Below, piece after piece: positions 17,178-26,022 of a stretch of DNA of 64,000 bases. Origin of the DNA: Flavobacterium plurextorum (GTDB lineage Bacteria; Bacteroidota; Bacteroidia; Flavobacteriales; Flavobacteriaceae); NCBI RefSeq assembly GCF_002217395.1, contig NZ_MUHD01000042.1, forward strand, positions 1 to 64,000, read 5' to 3'. The notes under the pieces were generated by a model. The model saw nothing but the letters and a program-made list of their open reading frames with translations, did no database searches and was not told the DNA's origin. Every line of letters begins with the position of its first letter. Within the stretch, counting starts at the first letter, position 1. Both the position numbers and the translations under genes were made by a program.

Positions 17178-20100
17178 TTAGTTCAGCTTAAAATTTACCT
17201 GTAATTTCTCTAATTCTTGAAGAAGCTCGGTAGAAATCTTAATCTTTAATCTTCGGCTTGGCATTGTTAATTTGGTAACAACTTTTATTTCTTCAATTTC
17301 GTTTACTTCTTGAATTTTGGTTTCTTGCGCTGCATCTTCATTTTCACCTTCAAAAACAGCATCCTCACTCTCTTCAAAATCAGCAGGAGTTTCTACCTCA
17401 ACAAGTCGCTTAATTTTTTCCAATTCCATAATCTCAAAAGTCACCGAATTTTCACCTTTATTTTCATTAAATAAATGACTTAATCTATGAATAAATTCAG
17501 TTTGAAGATCTTGGATATTTAGTAAAACAATCAGTTTTTTAGCAAAGGCTTCCATAATATCTTGCAATTGTCTGATTTCAACAAACTGCATTCTTGGATC
17601 TGATTTTTTACCAGTATCATGGTTTACCCAGCCATCTTTTATTAGTATTTTTATAAAAGCAAAATTATTCTGTATCAGGAAATGTCGGAATTTAAGATAC
17701 TCTTCTCCAAAAATCTTAAACTCATAACTTTCATCATAACCTTCTAAGTTAAAAACTGCCCAGCCTTTTCCGTTTTTTGCCACACGGTGCTGCACGTTAT
17801 TAATGATTCCGGCAAAGTTTAGATTTTTACCCACATATTCATTCATACTTTTCAATGATTCTAGTCGAGAATTGCAGAAATACTTCATTTCAAATCTAAA
17901 ATCATCAAGCGGATGTCCGGAAATATAAATCCCGACAACTTCTTTTTCTTTGGCCAATTTCTCCATCGTACTCCAATCTTCACATGCAGGAATAATTGGC
18001 TCTGCAATCTGCACTTCGCTTGCTTCTCCAAACAAACTTACTTGTGATGAATTTTCATTTTCCTGAAACTTTGATCCATACCGAATTGCTTTTTCGTAAA
18101 ATGTAATTCCGTCACCATCATCATGAAAATATTGTGCTCTGGTTGTTCCTTCAAAAGAGTCAAAACCACCAGCAAGCACTAAGTTTTCAATCGCTTTTTT
18201 ATTGGCTGCACGCAAATCAATTCGCTGCGCCAAATCAAAAATCGATTTATATCTTCCGTCTTTTCTGTTTTCTACAATCGTTTCAACCGCTCCAGAACCA
18301 ACTCCTTTGATCGCTCCCATTCCAAAACGAACTGCATAATCATCGTTTACCGTAAATTTATAATACGATTCATTTACGTCTGGTCCAAGAACTTGTAATC
18401 CCATACGTTTACATTCTTCCATAAAGAAAGAAACCTGTTTAATATCGTTCATATTATTCGAAAGTACCGCCGCCATATATTCGGCAGGATAATGTGCTTT
18501 TAAAAATGCGGTTTGATACGCAATCCAAGCATAACAAGTCGAGTGCGATTTGTTGAAGGCGTAACTTGCAAAGGCTTCCCAGTCTTTCCAGATTTTCTCC
18601 AAAATTTTGGCATCGTGACCTTTTGCCGCAGCTTGTTCAACGAATTTTGGCTTCATTTTATCTAGTACTTCAATTTGCTTTTTACCCATTGCCTTACGCA
18701 AGACATCGGCATCACCTTTTGAAAATCCAGCTAAAGATTGAGACAAAAGCATTACCTGCTCTTGGTAAACAGTAATTCCGTAGGTTTCTCCTAGGTATTC
18801 TTCGCAAGCATCTAAATCGTATTTGATTTCTTCTTCGCCGTTTTTTCTTCGAACGAAAGACGGAATATATTCAATTGGTCCTGGACGATACAAGGCATTC
18901 ATCGCAATTAAATCTCCAAAAACCGTTGGCTTCAGATCTTTCATGTATTTCTGCATTCCGGGTGACTCGTATTGGAAGATTCCAACCGTTTCACCTCTTT
19001 GGAAAAGTGCATACGTTTCTTCATCATCAATCGGAAAAGTATCAGGATCTAGATCAATTCCTGTTCTGTATTTTACTAGTTTTACGGTATCTTTTATCAG
19101 CGTAAGGGTCTTCAGACCCAAAAAGTCCATTTTTAGCAGTCCTGCACTTTCGGCAACCGAGTTATCGAACTGAGTTACATATAAATCAGAATCTTTGGCG
19201 GTCGTAACAGGCACATAATTCGTAATATCCGACGGCGTAATAATTACCCCGCAGGCGTGAATTCCTGTATTTCGCATCGACCCTTCAAGGATTTTTGCCT
19301 GCTGAATGGTTTCTCCTGCCAAATCATCTTCATTGGCAATGGCGATTAATTCCTTTACAAGTTCAAATTCATCAGCGCCTTTTAATGCTTTTTTAACATC
19401 ATCCTCTGATTCAGAAAGGAAACGCGCCAGATTCCATTTTCCTGGCATCATTCCTGGAATCAGTTTGGCGATTCTATCGGCTTCGAATAAAGGTAAATCC
19501 AGTACACGAGCCGTATCACGAATTGCCGACTTGGTCGCCATTTTACCATACGTGATAATCTGTGCTACCTGTTTTTGACCGTATTTGTTGATTACATAAT
19601 CCATTACACGTCCACGACCCTCGTCATCAAAATCGATATCAATATCGGGCATCGATATACGGTCAGGATTTAGAAAACGCTCAAAAAGTAAATCGTATTT
19701 AATGGGGTCAATATTCGTAATTCCGAGGCAATAGGCAACGGCAGAACCCGCTGCAGATCCACGACCTGGACCAACAGAAACGTCCATCTTTCTAGCTTCG
19801 GCGATAAAATCCTGTACAATCAAAAAGTAACCCGGATATCCTGAATTCGAAATCGTTAACAACTCGAAATCGAGACGTTCTTGAATTGATTCTGTAATTT
19901 CACCATATCTTCTTTTGGCTCCTTCCATTGTAAGGTGTCGCAGGTATTTATTTTCACCGCGAACACCTCCATCAGCTTCATCTTCTGCAACAACAAATTC
20001 TTGCGGAATATCAAACTTAGGAAGTAATACGTCACGATAAAGTGAATATCCTTCTACTTTATCTACAATTTCCTGAATGTTAATAATGGCTTCGGGCAAA

Positions 20101-21710
20101 TCGGCAAAGAGTTTTTTCATCTCTTCTTCGGACTTGTAATAATATTCCTGATTTGGAAGTCCGTAGCGATAACCACGACCACGACCAATTGGCGTTGCCT
20201 GCTTTTCACCGTCTTTTACACAAAGTAAAATATCGTGGGCATTGGCATCTTCTTTATTTAAGTAATAGGTATTATTGGTTGCAATTAGCTTTACATTATG
20301 CTTTTGCGAAAATTCAATCAGGGTTTTGTTTACGCGATTTTCATCTTCCTGATTATGGCGCATCAATTCCAGATAAAAATCATCACCAAATTGTTCTTTC
20401 CACCAAATTAATGCTTCTTCGGCTTGGTTTTCACCAATGTTCAGAATTTTACTGGGAATTTCTCCATATAAATTTCCAGACAAAACCATGATATCTTCCT
20501 TATATTTTTCGACGATCGCGCGATCAATTCTAGGAACATAGTAAAATCCGTTCGTAAAAGCAATGGATGACATTTTAGCCAAGTTGTGATATCCATTTTT
20601 GTTTTTGGCTAACAATACAATTTGGTTTCCGTTGTCTTTTTTGCTTTTATCTAAATGATTTTCACAAACATTAAATTCACAGCCTACAATTGGTTTTATC
20701 TCCGTTTCAGTCGGTTCTTCTCCAGCTTCTACCAAAGCTTTATTTTTTCCAGATGCTGCTTTGTTGTGGTTCATAACGGCGCTCACAAAGTGAAATGCGC
20801 CCATCATGTTTCCGGTATCCGTCATTGCAACAGCCGGCATTCCGTTTTTGGCTGTAGCCGAAACAATATTTCCTATTCCGATCGTCGATTGAAGAACCGA
20901 AAACTGTGTATGATTGTGTAAATGCGAATATTTTGCCGCTTTAAAATCTTCTCTGTCAGAATGCGAAACTGCAGGTTCTTTACCAACAGATTCTAAAGCT
21001 TTTAGCTGCTCTCTGATTTTATCAGAAGCCGCTTTTAAATTGATATGTTTTAAACCAATTAATGGAAACTCCTGCGGATTTCTTGCTTGAAATTCTTTGA
21101 AGTATTCCTTTGGAACATCCAGTTCTTCTTTGGTAAAAACCTCTCTTCTAATTAACTCCAAGAAACAACGAGTAGTTGCCTCAACGTCGGCAGTTGCGTT
21201 GTGCGCTTCTGCAAAAGGTTTATCAAATAAATAACTATGTAACTCTGTTAATGTTGGCAATTTGAATCTTCCACCACGACCTCCAGGAAGCTGCAATAAT
21301 GAAGCCGTAACTTCGGTACAAGTATCCAGAACAGGCATTGTACTCATTGGCGAATCTACACCCATTCTATGGAATTCAGCTCCCATAATATTAACATCGA
21401 AACCTAGATTCTGCCCAACAATAAATTTAGTTTTACTTAAAGCAATATTGAATTTCTCCAAAACTTCTGCCAGCGAAATTCCATCAGCTTCTGCTAATTC
21501 AGTCGAAATACCGTGAATACGCTCGGCATCATACGGAATATTAAATCCATCTGGTTTTACCAAATAATCCTGATGCTCAATAAGCTGTCCCATTTCGTCA
21601 TGAAGCTGCCACGCAATCTGAATACAGCGAGGCCAGTTATCAGAATCAGTTATTGGAGCATCCCAGCGTTTTGGTAATCCAGTAGTTTCGGTATCGAATA
21701 TTAAATACAT
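17178..21710 (-). CDS. dnaE: DNA polymerase III alpha with N-terminal exonuclease
   Basis: The replicative polymerase, 1510 residues. Residues 1 to about 190 form a DEDDh 3'-5' exonuclease (DTETTGLPKRW at the start, HNATADVEATT at the end), the proofreading activity that other bacteria put in the separate DnaQ subunit. A PHP domain follows (YSHLHNHTQFSVLQ), then the C-family polymerase core with catalytic aspartates in PDIDIDFDDEGRGR, and OB/C-terminal regions. The ATG at 21710 is chosen because the exonuclease begins directly there; an in-frame ATG at 21755 adds 15 atypical residues. It is a lone gene. Confidence 0.96.
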   Translation of the reverse strand: MYLIFDTETTGLPKRWDAPITDSDNWPRCIQIAWQLHDEMGQLIEHQDYLVKPDGFNIPYDAERIHGISTELAEADGISLAEVLEKFNIALSKTKFIVGQNLGFDVNIMGAEFHRMGVDSPMSTMPVLDTCTEVTASLLQLPGGRGGRFKLPTLTELHSYLFDKPFAEAHNATADVEATTRCFLELIRREVFTKEELDVPKEYFKEFQARNPQEFPLIGLKHINLKAASDKIREQLKALESVGKEPAVSHSDREDFKAAKYSHLHNHTQFSVLQSTIGIGNIVSATAKNGMPAVAMTDTGNMMGAFHFVSAVMNHNKAASGKNKALVEAGEEPTETEIKPIVGCEFNVCENHLDKSKKDNGNQIVLLAKNKNGYHNLAKMSSIAFTNGFYYVPRIDRAIVEKYKEDIMVLSGNLYGEIPSKILNIGENQAEEALIWWKEQFGDDFYLELMRHNQEDENRVNKTLIEFSQKHNVKLIATNNTYYLNKEDANAHDILLCVKDGEKQATPIGRGRGYRYGLPNQEYYYKSEEEMKKLFADLPEAIINIQEIVDKVEGYSLYRDVLLPKFDIPQEFVVAEDEADGGVRGENKYLRHLTMEGAKRRYGEITESIQERLDFELLTISNSGYPGYFLIVQDFIAEARKMDVSVGPGRGSAAGSAVAYCLGITNIDPIKYDLLFERFLNPDRISMPDIDIDFDDEGRGRVMDYVINKYGQKQVAQIITYGKMATKSAIRDTARVLDLPLFEADRIAKLIPGMMPGKWNLARFLSESEDDVKKALKGADEFELVKELIAIANEDDLAGETIQQAKILEGSMRNTGIHACGVIITPSDITNYVPVTTAKDSDLYVTQFDNSVAESAGLLKMDFLGLKTLTLIKDTVKLVKYRTGIDLDPDTFPIDDEETYALFQRGETVGIFQYESPGMQKYMKDLKPTVFGDLIAMNALYRPGPIEYIPSFVRRKNGEEEIKYDLDACEEYLGETYGITVYQEQVMLLSQSLAGFSKGDADVLRKAMGKKQIEVLDKMKPKFVEQAAAKGHDAKILEKIWKDWEAFASYAFNKSHSTCYAWIAYQTAFLKAHYPAEYMAAVLSNNMNDIKQVSFFMEECKRMGLQVLGPDVNESYYKFTVNDDYAVRFGMGAIKGVGSGAVETIVENRKDGRYKSIFDLAQRIDLRAANKKAIENLVLAGGFDSFEGTTRAQYFHDDGDGITFYEKAIRYGSKFQENENSSQVSLFGEASEVQIAEPIIPACEDWSTMEKLAKEKEVVGIYISGHPLDDFRFEMKYFCNSRLESLKSMNEYVGKNLNFAGIINNVQHRVAKNGKGWAVFNLEGYDESYEFKIFGEEYLKFRHFLIQNNFAFIKILIKDGWVNHDTGKKSDPRMQFVEIRQLQDIMEAFAKKLIVLLNIQDLQTEFIHRLSHLFNENKGENSVTFEIMELEKIKRLVEVETPADFEESEDAVFEGENEDAAQETKIQEVNEIEEIKVVTKLTMPSRRLKIKISTELLQELEKLQVNFKLN

Positions 21711-21876
21711 AAGTTTAAAAAAGGCAAAATTAAAGTTCCAAAATCCAAATTTCACAACACATAAAACACTGATTTAATGCGCTATACAAAATAGTAAAAT
21801 ATAAAATAGAGGAAATTCAAATTTAGTCTTTTTTTAAACAATTCAACTAGTGAATTTGTTAAGAAAAGCACTTATT

Positions 21877-22296
21877 TTATTCGTTCCCTTTTACACAAAC
21901 CATTAACGAAATTGCCAGATACGGAATATCTTTTAAAATAAAAAAATCAGTTACAGGAAAGCCTTCTACACTTTTAAAAACACTCGGAGTTGTAATTAAA
22001 AAACTCAATGTTGTAATAAATATAATGGCAGAAGCACAACCGGCATAAAGACCGATTCTCTTAACAAATAAAGAAGCAAGCAATCCTAACCCAGTAAGAA
22101 CTTCAAAAATTCCGATGAAATTAGAAACCTGCTGCACTGACATAACTTTATACATCCAGCTCATTGCAAAATGATTCTCGACTAAGCCTTTTATTGCTTC
22201 GGCTTCGACAACAGTGAATTTGAAAAGACCTACCCAGATTAAAATAATTACAGTTCCTAAAACTCCCAATGTGTAAGCAAATTGATTTAAATTCAT
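21877..22296 (-). CDS. DUF417/DoxX-like inner-membrane protein
   Basis: The 139-residue product has four hydrophobic segments, with GVLGTVIILIWVGLFKF near the N-terminus, FEVLTGLGLLASL in the middle, and a conserved VEGFPVTDFFILKD loop before the last helix. This pattern fits the YkgB/DUF417 family. The ATG at 22296 removes ten non-conserved residues of a longer in-frame reading. No biochemical role is established for the family, and nothing nearby helps. Confidence 0.75.
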   Translation of the reverse strand: MNLNQFAYTLGVLGTVIILIWVGLFKFTVVEAEAIKGLVENHFAMSWMYKVMSVQQVSNFIGIFEVLTGLGLLASLFVKRIGLYAGCASAIIFITTLSFLITTPSVFKSVEGFPVTDFFILKDIPYLAISLMVCVKGNE

Positions 22297-22900
22297 GACA
22301 TATTTAATTAAAATTAGAAGCTTCAATATTATAAGTTCTTTTTAAAAGTAATTGTCAGCTAGTTGTCACAATCGATCAATTTTACCAATTATGATATTAT
22401 AGTTTTCATTTAATTTCATTCTAAAAAACAAAAAAATACACTTCTTGGATGTCGTATTATTTTATCTAAAAAAAGACATGGAAAACGTTTCTAAAATCTA
22501 ATCCTAAATGGTTCTAAAAGTGTTTAATCACGTGATTTCGAAATCAAAAAAAAGAAACCAAAACTACTAATTATTACTATTTTTACTCAATTTGTTACAT
22601 ATTTTCAAACAAAACCCTCTTTTTTACAGCGATTTTGAAATAAATTTGCAAACTATCAAAACAAAAAACAATTCAGCACGATTTAAGAAAAAAAAGAAAA
22701 ACAAAATCAATTCCTTACACATTTTTAGATAAAAATTGAACACAAAAAAAGCCGTTTCGCAATTTGTATTTTAGTTTGGGTATCGTATATAATGAAATAT
22801 TGAAATTGACGCCCTTGTATCTTTTTTTACTTTTGTTTTGCTATTATAATGAACAGGAAAATGCTGTAGTTATAGAAATTACATTTAAAAAAAATAAAAA
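22297..22900. promoter_or_regulatory. Long upstream region of the leucine operon
   Basis: This gene-free stretch of about 600 bases lies between two divergent genes. It holds the leuC promoter (22806-22835) and a second -7-like TAAATTTG at 22641-22648. I see no T-box, no obvious leader peptide with a leucine run, and no strong terminator-antiterminator pair. Only a very short reading of seven codons starts near 22479. The length suggests regulatory DNA, but no operator could be defined. Confidence 0.45.
22806..22835 (+). promoter_or_regulatory. leuC operon promoter
   Basis: TTG at 22806-22808, a spacer of exactly 19 bases and TACTTTTG at 22828-22835 match the Bacteroidota consensus. The transcript would begin near 22840 with a leader of about 60 bases. 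Confidence 0.65.
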
Positions 22901-24295
22901 ATGAGTAAGACATTATTTGACAAAGTATGGGATTCACATGTAGTGCGTAAAATTGAAGATGGACCAGATGTGTTTTTTATTGACCGCCATTTCATTCATG
23001 AAGTTACGAGTCCTGTTGCTTTTTTAGGATTAAAATCAAGAGGCGTTAACGTTTTATACCCACAACGTACTTTTGCAACTGCAGATCACAATACACCAAC
23101 CATAAACCAACATTTACCAGTTCAGGATCCTTTATCTGCAAACCAGCTTCAAGCTCTTGAAGATAATGCTACAGAATACGGAATTTCACACTGGGGATTA
23201 GGTCACCAAAAAAATGGAATTGTACACGTAGTTGGTCCTGAAAACGGAATTACTTTGCCAGGTGCTACTATTGTTTGCGGTGATTCGCATACTTCTACTC
23301 ACGGTGCTTTTGGAGCAATTGCTTTTGGTATTGGAACTTCGGAGGTTGAGATGGTGCTTTCTACACAATGTATTATGCAGCCAAAACCAAAGAAAATGCG
23401 TATTAACGTAAATGGTCAATTAAGCAAAGGTGTTGGTCCAAAAGATGTTGCACTTTATATTATTGCTCAGTTAACTACTTCTGGAGGTACAGGATATTTT
23501 GTTGAATATGCTGGTGATGTTTTTGAAAACATGACCATGGAAGGTCGTATGACAGTTTGTAATTTAAGTATCGAAATGGGGGCTCGTGGAGGAATGATCG
23601 CTCCTGACCAAACGACTTTCGATTTCCTTGAAGGAAGACTTTACGCTCCAAAAGGCGAAGCTTGGACTAAAGCTGTTGAATACTGGAAAACTTTAAAAAC
23701 AGATGCTGATGCAGTTTTTGATGCTGAATTAAACATCAAGGCTTCAGACATTGAACCAATGATTACTTATGGTACTAATCCTGGAATGGGAATTGGTATC
23801 TCAAAACATATTCCAAGTGCAAAAGAAGTTGAAGGCGGTGAGGAAACTTACAAAAAATCTTTAGCTTATATGGGCTTCCACGAAGATGATGTGATGATTG
23901 GAAAACCAATTGATTATGTTTTCTTAGGAAGTTGTACAAACGGACGTATTGAAGATTTTAGAGCTTTCGCTGAAATTGTAAAAGGAAGAAAAAAAGCAGA
24001 TAATGTTACAGCTTGGTTAGTTCCAGGTTCTCACGTTGTTGAAGCTCAGATTAAAGAAGAAGGCATTTTAGACATTCTAACTGAAGCTGGTTTCGTACTA
24101 CGTCAGCCGGGTTGTTCTGCTTGTTTAGCAATGAACGATGATAAAGTTCCTGCCGGAAAATATGCAGTAAGTACTTCAAACAGAAACTTTGAAGGTCGTC
24201 AAGGTCCTGGATCAAGAACACTATTAGCAAGTCCGATTATGGCCGCTGCTGCTGCTGTTACAGGAAAACTAACAGATCCGAGAGAGCTTTTTTAA
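22901..24295 (+). CDS. leuC: 3-isopropylmalate dehydratase, large subunit
   Basis: This 464-residue aconitase-family subunit isomerises 2- to 3-isopropylmalate together with LeuD. The 4Fe-4S cluster cysteines are in FLGSCTNGR and PGCSACLAMN; the substrate motifs GDSHTSTHGAFG and NRNFEGRQG are intact. Normal length, cytoplasmic. It is the first gene of the leucine operon, 60 bases behind a consensus promoter. Confidence 0.97.
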   Translation: MSKTLFDKVWDSHVVRKIEDGPDVFFIDRHFIHEVTSPVAFLGLKSRGVNVLYPQRTFATADHNTPTINQHLPVQDPLSANQLQALEDNATEYGISHWGLGHQKNGIVHVVGPENGITLPGATIVCGDSHTSTHGAFGAIAFGIGTSEVEMVLSTQCIMQPKPKKMRINVNGQLSKGVGPKDVALYIIAQLTTSGGTGYFVEYAGDVFENMTMEGRMTVCNLSIEMGARGGMIAPDQTTFDFLEGRLYAPKGEAWTKAVEYWKTLKTDADAVFDAELNIKASDIEPMITYGTNPGMGIGISKHIPSAKEVEGGEETYKKSLAYMGFHEDDVMIGKPIDYVFLGSCTNGRIEDFRAFAEIVKGRKKADNVTAWLVPGSHVVEAQIKEEGILDILTEAGFVLRQPGCSACLAMNDDKVPAGKYAVSTSNRNFEGRQGPGSRTLLASPIMAAAAAVTGKLTDPRELF

Positions 24296-24309
24296 AGATT
24301 TAGGAATGA

Positions 24310-24450
24310 AGATTAACGATTTTCGATTTCAGATTTCGATACACTTCATTAAAAAATCTTCTAAAATTTCAATTTACATTTTACAAAAAAACATTAACGA
24401 TTACAATTTTAAGATACAACAACAAATCTAAAATCAGAAATCGTTAATCT
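24310..24450. repeat. 27-bp imperfect inverted repeat between leuC and leuD
   Basis: Arms at 24310-24336 (starting AGATTAACGATTT) and 24424-24450 are complementary over about 27 bases with a few mismatches and an 87-base loop. It is the first of several intercistronic hairpins in this operon; its sequence is unlike the others. Confidence 0.65.
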
Positions 24451-24466
24451 AAAATCAAAAATCAAA

Positions 24467-25063
24467 ATGGCATACGATAAATTTAATATACTTACCAGCA
24501 GTGCAGTGCCGCTGCCAATTGAGAACGTAGATACAGATCAAATTATCCCGGCTCGTTTCTTAAAGGCTACAAAACGTGAAGGTTTTGGAGACAACCTTTT
24601 TAGAGACTGGAGATACAACGGAGACGATACTCCAAAAGCTGATTTCGTTTTAAACAATTCTACTTATTCAGGAAAAATCCTTGTTGGAGGAAAAAACTTT
24701 GGCTCAGGATCTTCAAGAGAACATGCTGCTTGGGCAGTTTACGATTACGGTTTTAGAGCTGTAGTTTCAAGTTTCTTTGCAGATATCTTTAAAGGAAACT
24801 GTTTGAATATTGGTGTTCTGCCAGTTCAGGTGAGTCCTGAATTTGCAGACACGATCTTTAAAGCAATCGAAGCGGATCCAAATACGCAACTAGAAATTAA
24901 CTTGCCAAACCAAACAATTACTCTATTGTCAACAGGCGAGCAAGAATCTTTCGCTATTAACGGCTACAAAAAGAACAACATGATTAATGGTTTTGACGAC
25001 ATTGATTATTTACAAAATATTAAAGAAGATATTGTGGCTTTCGCCGATAAGCTTCCGTATTAA
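24467..25063 (+). CDS. leuD: 3-isopropylmalate dehydratase, small subunit
   Basis: The 198-residue swivel-domain partner of LeuC. Family motifs are clear: NVDTDQIIPARFLK near the start and GGKNFGSGSSREHA in the middle, which position the substrate over the LeuC cluster. Normal length. It is 171 bases downstream of leuC on the same strand, with a long hairpin between them. Confidence 0.97.
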   Translation: MAYDKFNILTSSAVPLPIENVDTDQIIPARFLKATKREGFGDNLFRDWRYNGDDTPKADFVLNNSTYSGKILVGGKNFGSGSSREHAAWAVYDYGFRAVVSSFFADIFKGNCLNIGVLPVQVSPEFADTIFKAIEADPNTQLEINLPNQTITLLSTGEQESFAINGYKKNNMINGFDDIDYLQNIKEDIVAFADKLPY

Positions 25064-25084
25064 TAAAATCTCGTTCGATCTATT

Positions 25085-25117
25085 AGACCCGACAGGTTTT
25101 TGAAACCTGTCGGGTCT
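25085..25117 (+). terminator. Perfect 15-bp GC-richer hairpin after leuD
   Basis: AGACCCGACAGGTTT at 25085-25099 pairs exactly with 25103-25117 around a three-base loop, followed by a weak TTTC tract. It could terminate some transcripts or protect the leuCD message; the genes beyond continue on the same strand. Confidence 0.65.
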
Positions 25118-25183
25118 TTCTAAATTAAATTGACCGAAGCTATGTTTTAGAAAATAAGTTTTAAAAAACAATCCCATTTGTAA

Positions 25184-25972
25184 ATGAAAGGCAATAAACA
25201 TATTGAAAGAGATGAAAATGCAGCAAAAACATTCGACAATAGAAGTTTAGCAAAAGACTATAAAAATCTGATTCAGATTTTAAAACCAGGAATGACCATT
25301 TTAGATATTGGCTGCGGAACTGGTTCTATTTCAAAAGACATTGCAAATAACATTGGCCCTACCGGAAAAGTTATTGGAATTGACAATACAGCTAGCTTTA
25401 TAAAAAGCGGACAGGAATCTTATCAATCGGTTTCTAATTTAGAATTAATTCCTCTTGATTTATTTGAATATAATCCTGATTTAAAATTTGATTTAATTGT
25501 TTCTGCCAGAACATTACAATGGCTAAGCAATCCGAAAGAAGCTTTAATAAAAATGAAATCGTTACTGAAGCCAAACGGACAAATATCAATTTTAGATTAC
25601 GATCATACCAATTTAATATGGAATCCGCTGCCACCAGAAAGCATGCAAGAGTTTTACAAAACTTTTTTAAAATGGAGACAAGACGCGGGAATGAATAATA
25701 AAATTGCTGAAGACTTACCAGAATTACTAAAAGATGCAGGCTTTCATTCTATTGAGAAAATAAATTCTGATGAAGTTTATAAACGGGAAGATTTAGATTT
25801 TAAATCAAAAATAGGAATTTGGTCAAAAGTAGCCAGCTCAACACAAATGGTTAAAGAAGGTTATCTAGAGAATGATTTGAGATTAAAAGCCATTGAAGAA
25901 TATGATAATTGGATTGAAAACTCAGCATTTTCAATGACAATGAAGTTAAATGAAGTAAGAGGAAAAGTATAA
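25184..25972 (+). CDS. Class I SAM-dependent methyltransferase
   Basis: A 262-residue Rossmann methyltransferase: motif I ILDIGCGTGSISKDI, the acidic strand GKVIGIDNTA, and motif IV LIVSARTLQWLSNP. The pattern resembles trans-aconitate 2-methyltransferase and ubiquinone/menaquinone-type enzymes, but the substrate is not readable. It sits between leuD and the leuA-like gene, 50 bases before the latter. It could methylate a tricarboxylate or isopropylmalate-like acid, or it may be an unrelated insertion; neither is proven. Confidence 0.8.
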   Translation: MKGNKHIERDENAAKTFDNRSLAKDYKNLIQILKPGMTILDIGCGTGSISKDIANNIGPTGKVIGIDNTASFIKSGQESYQSVSNLELIPLDLFEYNPDLKFDLIVSARTLQWLSNPKEALIKMKSLLKPNGQISILDYDHTNLIWNPLPPESMQEFYKTFLKWRQDAGMNNKIAEDLPELLKDAGFHSIEKINSDEVYKREDLDFKSKIGIWSKVASSTQMVKEGYLENDLRLKAIEEYDNWIENSAFSMTMKLNEVRGKV

Positions 25973-26022
25973 CAACAACACTACTAAAAATTTCACTTTT
26001 AAAAAGAAATTTAGAAAAGGAC

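Noticed and set aside
18823..19173. 116-codon plus-strand reading inside dnaE
   Set aside because: It is antisense to the polymerase core with full catalytic motifs; codon shadowing explains it.
22297..22900. T-box, riboswitch or leucine attenuator before leuC
   Set aside because: No leucine-codon run, no T-box consensus and no terminator-antiterminator pair could be seen.
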